A stretch of DNA of 64,000 nt, taken from Cephalopachus bancanus (lineage: Eukaryota; Chordata; Mammalia; Primates; Tarsiidae). The DNA lies in NCBI GenBank assembly GCA_027257055.1, contig JAPVLO010000059.1:124001-188000 (forward strand). Reading direction: 5' to 3'. The notes under the pieces were generated by a model. That model made no database searches, had not been told where the DNA came from, and saw only the letters and a program-made list of their open reading frames with translations. Position 1 is the stretch's first letter. Every line of letters begins with the position of its first letter. Of the stretch, positions 1-12,735 are shown piece after piece. The position numbers and the translations under genes are program-made.

Positions 1-132
1 TTTTTGATTTATTGTAGAGATGAGGTCTCGCCAAGTTGCCCAGGTGGGTCTCGAACCCGCGGGCTCAGGCAATCCACTCACCTCGGCCTCCCAAAGCACT
101 GGGATTACAGGCTGAACCACCGAGCCCAGCCT
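1..132 (-). repeat. Alu, young lineage, cut by window edge
   Basis: The left-arm half of an antisense dimeric Alu, ending in the inverted 5' end accgagcccagcc. Its B box region reads GCGGGTTCGAGACCCAC on the Alu strand. Confidence 0.9.
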
Positions 133-138
133 AAAATA

Positions 139-434
139 ATTTTTTTTTTTTTAGTTGGAGTTTCACTCTTGTCACCCAGGCTGGAGTGCAGTGGCACGCT
201 CACGAGGTCACCCCAGCATTGACCTGCTGGACTCCAGCGATCCTTCCATATCAGCCTCCCAAGTAGCTGGAACTACAGGCTTATGCTACTAAGCCTGGCT
301 AATTTTTTATTTATTGTAGAGACGAGGTCTCGCCAAGTTGCCCAGGCTGGTCTCAAACCCGTGGGCTCAGGCAGTCCACTCGCCTCAGCCTCCCAAAGTG
401 CTGGGATTACAGACTAAGCCACCATGTCCAGCCA
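139..434 (-). repeat. Alu, full dimer
   Basis: Begins with an inverted poly(A) (T run), has both arms with the A-rich linker, and ends ccaccatgtccagcc. It abuts the CYCS retrocopy. Confidence 0.92.
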
Positions 435-624
435 GATTACTGTTAAAATTTTAAAAAGATCTTTATTCACTTAACCACAAGCCAGACTTAAATCAGGACT
501 GTCCAACAAAAATATTCTGTCAGCCATTGATTGTATGAATTCTAGTGTATGAGAGCAATTAAATGATGGTACACATAAAAAAAAGTTATGAGACATTTGT
601 AATAAATAAAACAGTGGCCAATTA
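435..624 (-). pseudogene. CYCS: 3' UTR part of the CYCS retropseudogene
   Basis: The antisense continuation of the retrocopy contains TTATTCACTTAACCACAAGC and neighbouring sequence that I recognise as cytochrome c 3' UTR. It ends directly at an Alu, with no clear poly(A) tail left. Together with the coding part, this shows a retrocopied mRNA. Confidence 0.7.
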
Positions 625-943
625 TTACTCATTAGTAGCTTTTTTGAAATAAGCTATCAAGTCTGCCCCCCTTCCCTTCTTCTTAATGCCGGCGAAGATC
701 ATTTTTATTCCAGGGATGTACTTCTTGGGATTTTCCAAATACTCCATCATGGTATCTTTTCCCCAAGTGATGCCTTTATTCTTATTGGCATCTGTGTATG
801 AGAATCCAGCAGCCTAATCTGTCTTCTGCCCCAAATGACTGTGGAGAGTTAGCCCAGTCTTGTGCTTGCCTCCCTTTTCCACGGCGTGAAACTAGGCACA
901 CTTTCTGAACAAAAATCTTCTTGCTTTTCTCAACATCACCCAT
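625..943 (-). pseudogene. CYCS: Processed cytochrome c (CYCS) pseudogene, antisense in FLNB intron
   Basis: Read on the minus strand, the ATG at 943 begins MGDVEK, and later parts read [44 protein letters not shown] and [12 protein letters not shown] before TAA at 627-625. This is somatic cytochrome c, the small haem protein of mitochondrial electron transfer and apoptosome activation. It is intronless. One extra A in the codons before the CXXCH haem motif shifts the frame (319 nt instead of 318), the motif itself is decayed, and a CAG-to-TAG change (QKTGQA to QKTD-stop) breaks it again. The CYCS 3' UTR continues to about 435. It cannot make protein. Confidence 0.92.
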
Positions 944-1028
944 ATTTAATTCTCTCTTTCATTGTTGGCGCTTCAGAGGATCCCGCCCAGAAGCCAGATG
1001 TCCTGCTCTCTCTCCATATGGGGTATCT

Positions 1029-1400
1029 TAGTCAGTGTGGGCTGCTGTAACAAAATAACATAAACTGGTGGCAGCCAACATAATTTTATTTCTCACAGTT
1101 GTGGAGACTGGAAATCCAAGATCAGGTACCAGCATGGTCAGGTTCCAGTGAGGGCACTCTTCCATGCTGCACACTGACAGTGTCTCCTTACAGACTCACA
1201 TGGTGGAAAAGCAGACAGAACAAGCTCTCTCAGGCCTCTTATAAGGCCACCAATCTCATCATAACAGCTCTACTTTCATGGCCTCATCTAATCCTAATTG
1301 CCTCCCAAAGGTCTCACCTCTTAATACTGTCACCTTCGAGGGAAAGGGAGGGGGTTTCAACACACGAATTTTAAAGGAACATAGACATTCAGTTCATCAC
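1029..1400 (-). repeat. MaLR LTR, MLT1-like
   Basis: Inverted MLT1-type LTR: the text from ttagtcagtgtgggctgctg through atttctcacagttgtggaga to cagttcatcac matches the complement of the common MLT1 LTR. It is diverged and carries no internal gene. Confidence 0.75.
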
Positions 1401-1401
1401 A

Positions 1402-2559
<1,158 letters not shown>

Positions 2560-3238
2560 TAAGAGTTGAACCTGGGCAGTGATCACCCACACCCATTTTT
2601 CCTATTCTAAGGAGAAGACTTCTGATGAGTGGTATTAAGGGGCCTTCTTTAAAAACAAGGCATCTGTGACTAAATACATGTTGGAATTGGGATAGCTCCC
2701 TCGGGTCCCCTCCCACTGTGGGAGGTTTTCTGTCCTCTTAATAAATCCTGCTTTAAAAAAAATTGGGATTGCTTGCTTACATAAAGCTAAATCTTCCTTA
2801 CCGAAGGCCTTCTTGGGGCCTGTAACTTATTAGTGGGCATCTGTGTCTCTTAAGAGAGAAGCAGAGTATGACTGTTCCTAGGGCATCTAGCAGGGCTAAT
2901 GTGCTGTGAAACACACCAGAATGCTACAAAACCAACTGTAAGGATCTTTTTCCATGATTGCTGTACATGGGAATATCTGTGAGGGAAAAACAGCATTCTC
3001 ATCCTTTTCTGCCTTCATTTAGGTGTATTCAAAAGATGCCAGATTTCCCATGAACTTGGTGATTGTTGATGGTGCTTAGAAAATCTCATTGACACCCTTT
3101 ACTTGGGCTCTGCTTGGGGTTAGAGAAACAGGAAAGGGCTGGCAATGAACTAAACCTAGCGCTGCAGATTTGAATAAGAAGAGGGGCAGGGCCTCTACTG
3201 GGCTTGGTAACTAACCAGGTGTGTCTCTTTGTTCTCAG

Positions 3239-3376
3239 CCGAGTTCAGCATTTGGACCCGGGAAGCAGGCGCCGGGGGTCTCTCTATCGCTGTTGAGGGC
3301 CCCAGTAAAGCTGAGATTACTTTTGATGACCATAAAAACGGGTCATGCGGTGTGTCTTACATCGCCCAAGAGCCTG
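3239..3376 (+). CDS. FLNB: FLNB coding exon, Ig repeat 21
   Basis: The acceptor is gttctcag and the exon completes the split Ala codon, reading [20 protein letters not shown] and then [27 protein letters not shown]. Donor gtatgt follows. Repeat 21 is the filamin repeat best known for binding integrin tails and other partners through its CD face. That role is family knowledge; the sequence shows only the fold motifs. Confidence 0.96.
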
Positions 3377-3399
3377 GTATGTACTCAAGGGTTGCAGGA

Positions 3400-3720
3400 G
3401 GACATTTTTCTTGTTTGGCAATGGTTAGGTTGCAAAGAACAGAAATCTGTCAAGCTAGCTCAAGTAAATGAGGAATTTTTGTGTATGGATGCAGAAGAAA
3501 GGCTTCTAGAATTTTAGTAGCAAGAAATACAGTCCGATCCCCAATGGGTGGGAATTCTTGTTGTTCTTGTCTCTCGTCTTTCTCTGTTGGCCTCTCTGCT
3601 TCATGCTTTCATTCAATTGCTTCATTCATGACCAGCCTTTCTCTCATGACCAGCCTTTCTCTCTGCCCACCCATGGCCCATGACTGGCTGCCTCTGAAGA
3701 ACAGTCTCAGCATCTGAGTG
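3400..3720. repeat. Possible old interspersed repeat; includes an 18 bp tandem duplication
   Basis: Text such as gaacagaaatctgtcaagct recalls a common mammalian LTR-like repeat, but I cannot name it. At about 3627-3662 the unit tcatgaccagcctttctc occurs twice in tandem. Confidence 0.35.
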
Positions 3721-3728
3721 ACCTACAG

Positions 3729-4536
3729 CAGGAGTTCTTAACCTTTTGTGTGCCATTGACTCTTGGCATCTGGTAAAGCCTCTGAGGGCTGTTCTCAGGA
3801 TAATATTTTAAGACACATAAAATATATCAGATTATAAAGAAATCAATTATATTAAAATGTAGATATCAAAATCTTACAAGAATAGATATGCAACATAGAA
3901 GCACATTCATGTCTTCATTAATACATTAAATTATATCACCTTAATTTCTTCCTTCTTTTTTTTTTGAGTTGGAGTCTCATTCTGTCACTCAGACTGTAGT
4001 GCAGTGGCACACTCACGGCCACTGCAGCCTCCATCTATTGGGCTCAGGCAATCCTTCTACCTTTGCCTTCCAAGTAGCTGGAACCACAGATGCACACCAC
4101 CATGCTCGGCTTATTTTTTGATGTACTGTAGAGACGGAGTCTCACCAAGTTGCCCAGGCTGGTCTCGAACCCCAGAGCTCAGGCAATCCCCTTGCCTCGG
4201 CCTCCCAAAGTGCTGAGATTACAGGTTTGAGCCACCATGCCCAGCATCACCTTAATTTCAAAGTAATAGTACATGTAAATGGTATGTCAAGGTATCTTTA
4301 AAACTTGAAAGTGATATAAATATAGCTGTGATTTTTTAATGGGGATACAAGTCACAGGTATTTCTAATGTGCTTTGATTTCTTGTTGACATTGCTAAAGA
4401 AAGGAAATAATAAACTTCAGTTAGAGGTTAGTGAAAAAAAAGATGTAATTTTTTTCCCATTCAAGCCCATGGATCTCCTGAATTCTGTATACAGACCATT
4501 TGGGGAGATCCTGTGGACCCAGGTTAAGAATCCCTG
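3729..4536 (+). mobile_element. Ancient hAT-type DNA transposon relic, split by an Alu
   Basis: The left end CAGGAGTTCTTAACCT and the inverted right end CAGGGATTCTTAACCT form near-perfect terminal inverted repeats. The body between them is AT-rich and noncoding, like a non-autonomous mammalian hAT element. An Alu sits inside at 3955-4246. Flanking 8-mers are too decayed to prove a target duplication. I do not assign a Repbase name. Confidence 0.7.
3955..4246 (-). repeat. Alu inside the hAT relic
   Basis: T run, gagttggagtctcattctg, both arms, ending gagccaccatgcccagc. Confidence 0.92.
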
Positions 4537-4724
4537 GCCTTGCCCAACTACAAAAATCATATTAGTTTAGCCTCAGCCAGACGATCCCCTCTCGACCAAT
4601 CAACTGTGGCCATGGAGAGGGTCTGGTTCTCCCCAAAGGCTAAAATGCAAGATAAGAAGCAAGAGGCCCTTCTGGAACTACTTTTCAGGAGCTTGGAAAT
4701 TATGGGATTTTCCTGTCCTCACAG

Positions 4725-4840
4725 GTAACTACGAGGTGTCTATCAAGTTCAACGATGAGCACATCCCGGAAAGCCCCTACCTGGTACCGGTCATCGCACC
4801 CTCCGACGACGCCCGCCGCCTCACTGTTATGAGCCTTCAG
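4725..4840 (+). CDS. FLNB: FLNB coding exon, repeat 21 to 22
   Basis: The acceptor is cctcacag. The exon encodes [20 protein letters not shown], the closing strands of repeat 21, then [18 protein letters not shown], which starts repeat 22. It ends in phase 0 at donor gtgaga. The next intron contains an in-frame 45 bp segment that may be a cassette exon (see findings). Confidence 0.96.
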
Positions 4841-5275
4841 GTGAGACGCAAGGAAGCATCCATCTCCTTGGCCACAGGCCGACCAGTGAGACCCCTGGAC
4901 TCCTGAGGCCTCTTCAATACCCCCTTTGGTTCTGAGGCCCCTGTTCAGGTTTTGACCACAGGCGTTGCCAGTTGTAGGCGAGCTTTCCCATGGCAGAGTC
5001 AACTCCTCGCACACTCAGGGCAGAAGACAGTTAGGATGAACTAAAACAGAACCACAGTCAACAACACATTTTGGCGTTTGTGGGCAAGTTTGTTTTTAAA
5101 TGTTTATTTAAGAGAAACAAAGGAAGCCTGCTAATATTGTTTAAGGGATACGGAGGGCTTTCAAAATAAAACAAACACAGAAATAACTGCAGTGATGTTC
5201 AGCATGCTGTTGGCTGCCTTTTTCTCAGAAAGTCAGTTGCAATTTATTTTATTCTGATTTATTTATATTAAGTGT

Positions 5276-5465
5276 GTAAAGAACTATATCAGTGTTACTT
5301 CAGTAAATCCTTGCAACAGCCTGGCAGGTAGATTCCCTTGACTCCATTTTAAAGATGGAAAAACTGAGGTGCAGGGAGATCATGGCTAGTGGGAACCAGT
5401 TAGTGTGAGGCAGAGTGAGGTCTCTGTGGCTCCAGAACCTGTGCTCTTAACCACCACCTTCTTAA
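5276..5465 (-). repeat. MIR
   Basis: The inverted MIR core is recognisable: cattttaaagatggaaaaac followed by tgaggtgcagggag. Confidence 0.7.
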
Positions 5466-5469
5466 CCTC

Positions 5470-6680
5470 CACCCTACACTGTCAAACGGTTGCATAGTCC
5501 ACCCTACTGGAATACCTGGAGACACAACTCTTCTTTGTGTCCTAAATGGTCACTCAGGTCAAGGTTGCATTAGCACCTTCAGCCAAACTGAGAACCACTG
5601 GGGATGCCTCTGGGTCTTGGCTCAGAACACTGAAAAAATAATTAGAAGTCTGAACTCGTAGTAGCAGTTAAGTTGTAGAACATCACCAGATTACCAAAGT
5701 ATGATTTCTGGGTTACAGGGGTTTCTCAATGGCCTCTGGCTGCCCCAAGTCTCGAAAACGTTGGCTTGATTAAAATCCAATCTTGTATCTCAGATTGGTG
5801 ATATCTTTGGATCTAGTTCCATACAATTGGTTTATATTTGAGATTCTACTCCTATTCCAAGGTGGATTGGAATACTACCAGTTGTTTCAAACATTAGTCT
5901 TTCACTGAGGGACTCAAACAGAACCCAGAAGCACAGTCCACAAATTGAAGAGGCCTCTCCTGGAGAGAACCAAGGGTCTTGACTGGTTGGTCACTGTGGG
6001 GCAGATGTTTTTCTTGTGTTTCATTTAAAGGCTTCTTAACAGAAGTTTCTTTTGTGGCTGACTTAACTAAAACCTACGGGGGGAGATAAACCCAGCATTT
6101 ATTGAGGGCAGAAAGCTGCCTTCATGCATCTCGAAGATTTCTTTCAAATCTTCCGAGGCATTTATCTCCCTCTTGAGGATTTAGTGGCAAGTGGATTCAG
6201 GTAATATGAATGATTCTGTTTAAAAGGAACTGACTTGGAGCTATCCTCTTCAGAAAACTTTTCTGCACAGTCCTCTCGTTATGGTTTGGTCATAAATATT
6301 TCAATAAGTATGCAGCAGGCTGTATATCAAGCTTTTGTAACCAGCTGCGACAGCAGGAGGGGCGTGTTTGTCAGCATCGTCCCTTGTTCTTCCCGGGTCA
6401 TTTGATGCTGAGTGATATGTAAATTATTTATCAGAGATTTAGTGGAAGCCTGCACAGCCACATCTGGTGCTGGTTAGGAAAGAGAGAGGCATGTATTGTT
6501 TTGTCTTGCTTTTGAGACTTTTAAGAAAATTGGAGTCAGCTGGCACTTTATGGGGGTGGCTTGGGATGGGAGTGATTTGGTGATCAAAGACTCCTTGATT
6601 TTGTGTTTTGTCCTCCCAGTCTATAGTCTTGAAGGCAGCACAGACCAATAGAAAGTTCTGCAGTCATGATTATGTCTCAC
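5470..6680. other. FLNB intron, no gene or repeat recognised
   Basis: AT-rich, unremarkable intron. Nothing I can assign. Confidence 0.5.
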
Positions 6681-6684
6681 ATCT

Positions 6685-6789
6685 CCACTGTGCAGCACAG
6701 CAGCCTCTAGCCACATGTGGCTGTTAAGCACTTGAAATGTGGCCAGAGGAATTGTAAATTGTATTTAATTGTAAGTGCTTTAAGTTTAA

Positions 6790-6838
<49 letters not shown>

Positions 6839-6890
6839 GTAGCCACGTGTGGCTAGTGACTACCAAATTAGACAGTGCAGCTTTTAGGGA
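6685..6890 (+). repeat. Old DNA transposon relic with (CA)n inside
   Basis: Carries the internal palindromic words gccacatgtggct and gccacgtgtggct at its two ends, and the phrase aagcacttgaaatgtggc, typical of a widespread mammalian hAT-derived repeat. A CA microsatellite has grown in its AT-rich centre. Confidence 0.6.
6791..6836. repeat. (CA)n microsatellite
   Basis: About 23 uninterrupted CA units. Confidence 0.98.
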
Positions 6891-7055
6891 CTTACTAAGG
6901 TGTGGTTCCTGGGCTAGCAGCCTTGGCATCACCTGGAAACTTACTAGAAACATAGTATCATAGGCCTCATCCCAGACCCACTGGATCAGAATCTGCATTT
7001 TCGTAAGATCCCCAAATGGTTCACTTGCACATAAGTGTGAACTGTGCTGCTTTAC
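6890..7055 (+). repeat. MER5A-like hAT-Charlie element
   Basis: Phrases cttggcatcacctggaaact and cactggatcagaatctgcat are the hallmark interior of MER5A. Confidence 0.75.
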
Positions 7056-7299
7056 AGTTATTGTTAGCTTGATCAATGACTGTCCAATCTAGTTGAAATC
7101 AAAACTGCTGACTTGTCCAATTTTCTTGTTTGGGACTGGGCAGTCTCAAAACATACAAAATGTTGCTGCTCAGCTTTGTTCCTAACCATCTAAACTTCAA
7201 ATCCCATAGGGAGTGAAACTGATCCAGGGTAGAGCAAAACTGTACTTCTCCTATTGCTTTTTGGGGGATATAGATAACTTCGAAGTGCATATTAATATT

Positions 7300-7545
7300 T
7301 AATAATAAACTGACATTTTTGAACCTTTCTGTGCATGGGCTAGACCCTGTGCTGAGTGTTTTGCATGCATAGTGTCATTTAATCCTCACAGAAGCTCTCT
7401 GAAGCCGATTCAGTTATTTATGCCCATTTTGCAGCCAAGGAAACTGAGACTCAGAGATTTAGCAACTTAGTTATTTAGCTAGGAAATGGTAGTAGCCTTA
7501 GGTTCAGCTGATTCTTAGCCACAGTGCAGTACTACTTCCTCTGCA
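7300..7545 (-). repeat. MIR
   Basis: Inverted MIR: tcatttaatcctcacagaag, then ccattttgcagccaaggaaa and ctgagactcagagatttagc. Confidence 0.8.
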
Positions 7546-7896
7546 TAATGATAAATTCTCTCCATTCCTACCCTTGTAACAACAAACAGCAGTGACACAA
7601 AATTGTGTTCATGTTCATGAATGTACGGTCTTGACAGCTGTCAGGTTACTCCTAATGGGGGTCCTTATTTTTATGACCTGGAAGATACTGGGCTTTTGTT
7701 CTGGCCTGCACAGGTCTTGTTTGGGATGCTGAGACTATAGTCCTATCGACTGGGAAATCTTGTTTCCAAACCCAGAACCATCTCTTCCAGCCTAAATCAA
7801 AATGGTTTACACACAAGACCATGCAGATTTGTGTTTTTGCTTTCTTATATTTTATACTAGAAATGTAGAATGACTCACCTGCTCTTTTGTTGTCAG

Positions 7897-7941
7897 ATGG
7901 AAAAACATTCTGGGGCTATTTGCATGGACCCGGAGTCTCAG
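7897..7941 (+). other. Cassette-exon-like segment in FLNB intron
   Basis: A good acceptor (ctgctcttttgttgtcag) precedes 45 nt reading [15 protein letters not shown] with no stop. Donor-like gtcagg follows. Both flanking exons join in phase 0, so inclusion would keep the frame. I know of no filamin B isoform with these residues. It may be an unused pseudo-exon. Confidence 0.25.
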
Positions 7942-8011
7942 GTCAGGTCAGTGTGTGCCACTGTGTGGGACCACCAAGGGCCATAACCTGTCCAATGTAT
8001 TAAATTCTCAG

Positions 8012-8144
8012 GAATCTGGATTAAAAGTTAACCAGCCAGCATCCTTTGCTATAAGGTTGAATGGTGCAAAAGGCAAGATTGATGCCAAGGTGCACAGCCC
8101 CTCTGGAGCCGTGGAGGAGTGCCACGTGTCTGAGCTGGAACCAG
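8012..8144 (+). CDS. FLNB: FLNB coding exon, Ig repeat 22
   Basis: The acceptor is aattctcag and the start is phase 0. It reads [20 protein letters not shown], then [24 protein letters not shown], the first half of repeat 22. It ends with one base of an Asp codon before donor gtgagc. Confidence 0.96.
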
Positions 8145-9689
8145 GTGAGCAGTAGGCCTAGTAGGGGAGGGGGAGGGGTCCCAGCACCAGCATTTTTCAG
8201 CAGAGCGTTCCTGTAAATGTGCCTCCCAGAAGGAAGACTAATCAGTCTCATTACTGCCAGCGAGCCTCTGAGTTCCCTTTGGTCTCGCCAGACATTGTTT
8301 GTAAGTTAGAGTATAAACATTCACCAGGGACAGGGAGACCCTTTACTTTGGGATAGAATGCCCTTTCTTTCTTTCTCTTTATTTATTTATTTTTTAAAAA
8401 TACAAATACTGCTTTATTTTCTGTTCATTTTTCAGATTATTTTTGCATGGCATTCATCATTTATTTTTTTCCCATATTTTCACAACGTCTCAATAGATTT
8501 TTATTATATTGTTGACCTTATGACATGAGTACACTTTTATCTTACTTTCCTCTGAGAGAAAGGTAGATTAATATTCCTATGTAAATTAACAAAAGAGAAT
8601 CTGTGTCTCCAGGGCCTAATATTGTATGATTTTTCTTACTCGGCACCTTGGTACATGGAATTGTCTGATATTTTAACCAACTTTAAAGAGACCATTTTGC
8701 CAGTGAATTTTTATTAAGTGTCAAAGACTTAGGAGAAGGGTAAGACTGAGGAATATATTATTCCTGCCCTCAACGAACTGGTCTGGTGGTGACCTGACCA
8801 AAAACAAGGTGATAGCCCCAAGTGAGCACCTATACCACAGGAGGAATGAGGAGCAAATAGTGAAGAAGGTCAGAGCAGGAGACAGAGACAGTTTCTACTT
8901 TGACTTGTTCAGGGGGGCTTCTCAGGGGTGACATTTAATAGTGGGCCTTGTTGTGTGAGGAAATCTGTGATCAGTGCCTTTATAGTGAGGCTAGAAATCT
9001 GGGTCCTGGCTTGACATTGGATACCTTTTTCCCACTAGGCAGAAAGGGCAGTGGGGAGCCTCAGAAGAGTCAAATGTGAGGGATGGAGCAGACCTCGGTT
9101 CAAGTGTGGCCACATTGTAGAGAATGTGTTGGAGCATCTGAAAGGCAGAGTGGCGAATTGATGCTCCCAGAGTGGCCCATTTGAGAAAACGGAATTAATC
9201 CGTAGCATTGGAAAGGGGGGACTTGAGAGGCCACATAACTCTGGCACTTGGTGACCAGTTGGCTGCAGGGCATGAATGTGAGAATCAGTTCAGAAAAGTG
9301 ACATGTAGCTTAGTAAATGGGTGGGAAGATGACACTGTAGTTATCAGAAGTAGGGACACCAGTCTGAGGGTAGGCCAGGGTGGGCCAGGGTCTTCAAGAG
9401 TCTAATATTTTATTGTGGAGAGGGGTGGTCTAAATATCCCCAGACATCCAAATGGGGATGTCTAATAGATCACTGTGCCATCGGGCCCTGCAACAAGTAG
9501 GCTTTGGTGTCCTCAGCCCCAGGCAGAATTTGAAGCCCTACAGATATATGAGATCACCAGTGTGCTACAATTAGGATGCTGTTGATTACAAATTATAGAA
9601 TACTCTATTCGAGCCAACTCACACGATAAAGTGGCCTGGTAACTCATAGAACTTTCATGTATCTGGAAAGTTCAAGATCTAAGGTATGG
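8145..9689. other. FLNB intron, AT-rich and low-complexity first part, no gene
   Basis: 8360-8500 is T-rich with ttatttattt runs. 8715-8960 resembles an old L2-type fragment but too weakly to claim. The rest is unassigned. Confidence 0.4.
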
Positions 9690-9856
9690 TTTTTCTGTTT
9701 GTTTTTGAGACAAGGTCTCACTCTGTCACCCAGGCCAAAGTGCATTGGAGTAATTCCAACTCACTGTAGTCTCAGAATCCCTGGGCTCAAGCGATTCTCC
9801 TACCTCTGCCTCCCTAAGTGCTAGAATTACAGATTTGAGCCACTGTGCTCAGTCTA
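9690..9856 (-). repeat. Alu monomer (FLAM/FRAM-like)
   Basis: A single Alu arm: tttttgagacaaggtctcac to ttgagccactgtgctcagtc. It is only about 165 bp and has no second arm, so it is a free monomer or an internally deleted copy. Confidence 0.75.
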
Positions 9857-10994
9857 AGGAGAGAGTTTTATTGATTTGATTCAGTCATTCAGCTCTGAGT
9901 CCCCAAATATCTCTACTCTTCTGCTTTGTGGCCCAGTTCTGAGGCTGGCTTTCTTCTTGGTGGCAGGATAGCTGCAGCAGCGCCAGATGTCCCACCTTCC
10001 CATCACACCAATTAAGGGAAACATCCTCTCAGTATTCTCTCTCAGGAGTCTGAAAGGCTCCTTTCCCAAAAATCTCCAGCAAGCCTCTCTTCCCATCTCA
10101 TTGAACTGAATCACTTGCCCACTCCTGAGTCATTTCCTGTGGCTAAAGAAATGCCATGTGCTAATTGATGTAGGTTTGGGGAAAGAAGGATTTTCCCCTG
10201 ATCATACCTGAACTTAGAGGTGGAACCAGCTTCCCCTGAAGCATGCTGGCTTTAGGAGAGGAAGGTGGGTACCCAGCTCAGGATGATTGAGGAAGTGTGG
10301 TGCTATAGGACATAAGGTGGACAGCTCCATTTCATGCACCTCTTGGAGACACCAGAGGGGAAGAGGACTTGGGTGGGGCTTTGGGTGACACACATTCTGA
10401 AGGGGCTGAAGAGTACAAACAGCCAATAGGAAGCCAAGAGACAGACTGGAGAGGTAGGGGGACCAGCTCTGCATCCCAGGCAGGAAGGCTTCGAGGAGGA
10501 AGGGACTGGTCAGGTGATGCATGATGGATAGATATTCCAGCTGCCCCCTTCAGTCAACAGATCATCTTGCCACATGCTGTGTGCCAGACATGCAGCCAGG
10601 AGCCTGCCCTGTGGGGCAGTTGTTCCTTTGAGCTTCATTAAGGAGCATTAATGCCAGTTGGAATCATGTTTTTCCCCCTTAAGGTAGCCAAGTAGAGAAA
10701 CTCTGTGAGAAGTGAGTTTTTTATAAAGGAAAGAAGTATTCTGAGGCAAGGGTTAAGGTATTGAACACAGAATTTGAGACTTGGATGCATTTCCCAAAGG
10801 GTTAACTAGGGATACACACGCAGGCCTATCTGGTTTTAAAACCCAGCGAAGTAGGTGTCAGGCTCCCAGCAGAACTGCTGTCTTTAAATGATTTAAAATT
10901 GGCCATCTCGGGTTGGCCTGCTATCCTTTGTCCTCACCTAGCTCTGTGGTGTCCACTTGCCCAATTTTATCCTGTGTCTTTGTCTTTCTTATAG
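9857..10994. other. FLNB intron, nothing recognised
   Basis: Ordinary intron sequence ending in the pyrimidine-rich acceptor for the exon at 10995. Confidence 0.5.
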
Positions 10995-11171
10995 ATAAAT
11001 ACGCTGTTCGTTTTATCCCTCATGAGAATGGTGTCCACACGATTGATGTCAAGTTCAACGGGAGCCATGTGGTTGGAAGCCCCTTCAAAGTGCGTGTTGG
11101 GGATCCTGGACAAGCAGGAAACCCTGCCCTGGTGTCTGCCTATGGTGCAGGGCTTGAGGGGGGCACCACAG
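10995..11171 (+). CDS. FLNB: FLNB coding exon, repeat 22 to 23
   Basis: The acceptor is cttatag. The exon reads DKYAVRFIPHENGVHTIDVK and then FNGSHVVGSPFKVRVGDPGQ, ending repeat 22. AGNPALVSAYGAGLEGGTT follows and opens repeat 23. Donor gtaaca splits a Gly codon. DPG and YGAG differ from the human EPG and YGTG that I remember, both conservative. Confidence 0.96.
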
Positions 11172-11879
11172 GTAACACACTACTCTGCTTCTTGAAGTCT
11201 TAATTGAGCCAGTTCCAGGAAATCTTCAAGCTACAGGGAAGCCTTTTATATGTGTTCTCAGGCAAACTGGAATAGCGCAGGCTTTAGAGGTACTCACTGT
11301 GCAGAGTTGTTTTGGGAGATGTGGATTGACCCACGATAAATCCAGAGTGAGGGTTTGACAGCTGTGTTACCACACCTCATTACTGTTTGTTCAAATGTCT
11401 TCCTCTGCCACGTTTCCTGACCTTCGGGACACAACACAGTGTCATTAATTCTGAGAGTTTCTGCCTGCACAGAATTCATGATGCTTCTAACGGGCCTCCT
11501 GGGAAGCCTGTTACCATCAGTTCCTTTTGTAGCTCCCGGGCATTGAAGCAGCAGTAAGACCTGCCATGGCCTATCTCCTCCTCCTTTTATTCTCTGATCC
11601 TAACAGAGGAGGAGAAAAGACTGAAACAGTAGAATAATGCTGAAAGTTTTTGGACCTATTACAATTGATTTTAATCTTTGCCACAGATGGGACATGTTTG
11701 ATTGTGAAAAATACAGGCAGCAAAGAAGTATATAAAGTGAAACCCACTCCATGTCCTTGCACTGCCTCCTCCCCCGTCTGGGTCCAGGAGGAAACACTGC
11801 AAGCACTTCAGGGAGGACCTTCACGCAGTCTCTCGTCTGGCTTCATTCTTGGTCGCCAGGCTGGTTAACTGGTTGTTTC

Positions 11880-12105
11880 GTTAGATAGGCAGGTGCAAGT
11901 TTCGATTTGATATTGCAGAAGTAATCTTATGGCATCTACTGTGGTGCAGCTTGCCTTTTTACCTTGGCATCTTAAAGATCTTTTCATGTTAGAACATACC
12001 AGTCTACCCCCTTTTAACTGGCTGGAGTTAGTATTCCTACCATGAACCGCAGCTGTGTGAACAGCCCTAGAAGTGGGCATCAAGTGGTATGCATTGCATC
12101 ACTGT
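11880..12105 (+). repeat. Probable old L1 3' end
   Basis: The order 'atcttttcatgtt..acata', 'ccttttaactggctg', 'cctagaagtgggcat' follows a common old L1M 3' end pattern. Assignment by memory only. Confidence 0.4.
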
Positions 12106-12584
12106 CAGGGAGGGTGCCAGGATGAGAACTAGTCCTCGTAGACTCTGCAGGGGAAGTCCCCAGTGTGGACTCACTGGGGTGTGATTTGTATTTGGTGTCA
12201 CTCTTGGGAAGGCAGCCTGTCCCTGTCTCTTGAGTCCTTTGTTGTGCAATCTTCCCTTGCTCCCTCATCCTCTGCCCATTCCGTAAGGTGAGTGGGATGG
12301 AGCAGACTCACCTCCTGTGGGTGAGGGGATGAGCAGCCATCATTACCTGGCACCCAGCCCTGGGGAGTGAGTGTCCTAAGTGGCTGAGTGCCCTCTCCAG
12401 GTGCAGGAGTGACTGTTGGGCTGGCATGCTACCTGGGACTCTGGCCAAAGCAGTGGCTTTGGCAAACCACCCACGGGGGTGGGGTGAGTGCTGCCACACT
12501 CCCCAGGTGAGTCCAGTCTGGCTCCACACTGAACTCCCAGCCAGCAGCCTACCTTTTGTGAAAGGCACAAGTGTCATTTTGCCC

Positions 12585-12735
12585 TAGGTGATACCTATTT
12601 TACAGATGAGGAAAGTGAAACACAGAGAGGGTGAGTCACTCCCCAAACCACTCAGCTGGAAGGAGGCAGAACCAGGAATCAGTCCAGATCTGTGGCCTCA
12701 GCCTGTGCCCTTAACCCCCAACCTTTGCCACCGCT
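12585..12735 (-). repeat. MIR
   Basis: Inverted MIR: attttacagatgaggaaagt, agtgaaacacagagagg, then catgtgccct-like end gtgcccttaacc. Confidence 0.75.
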
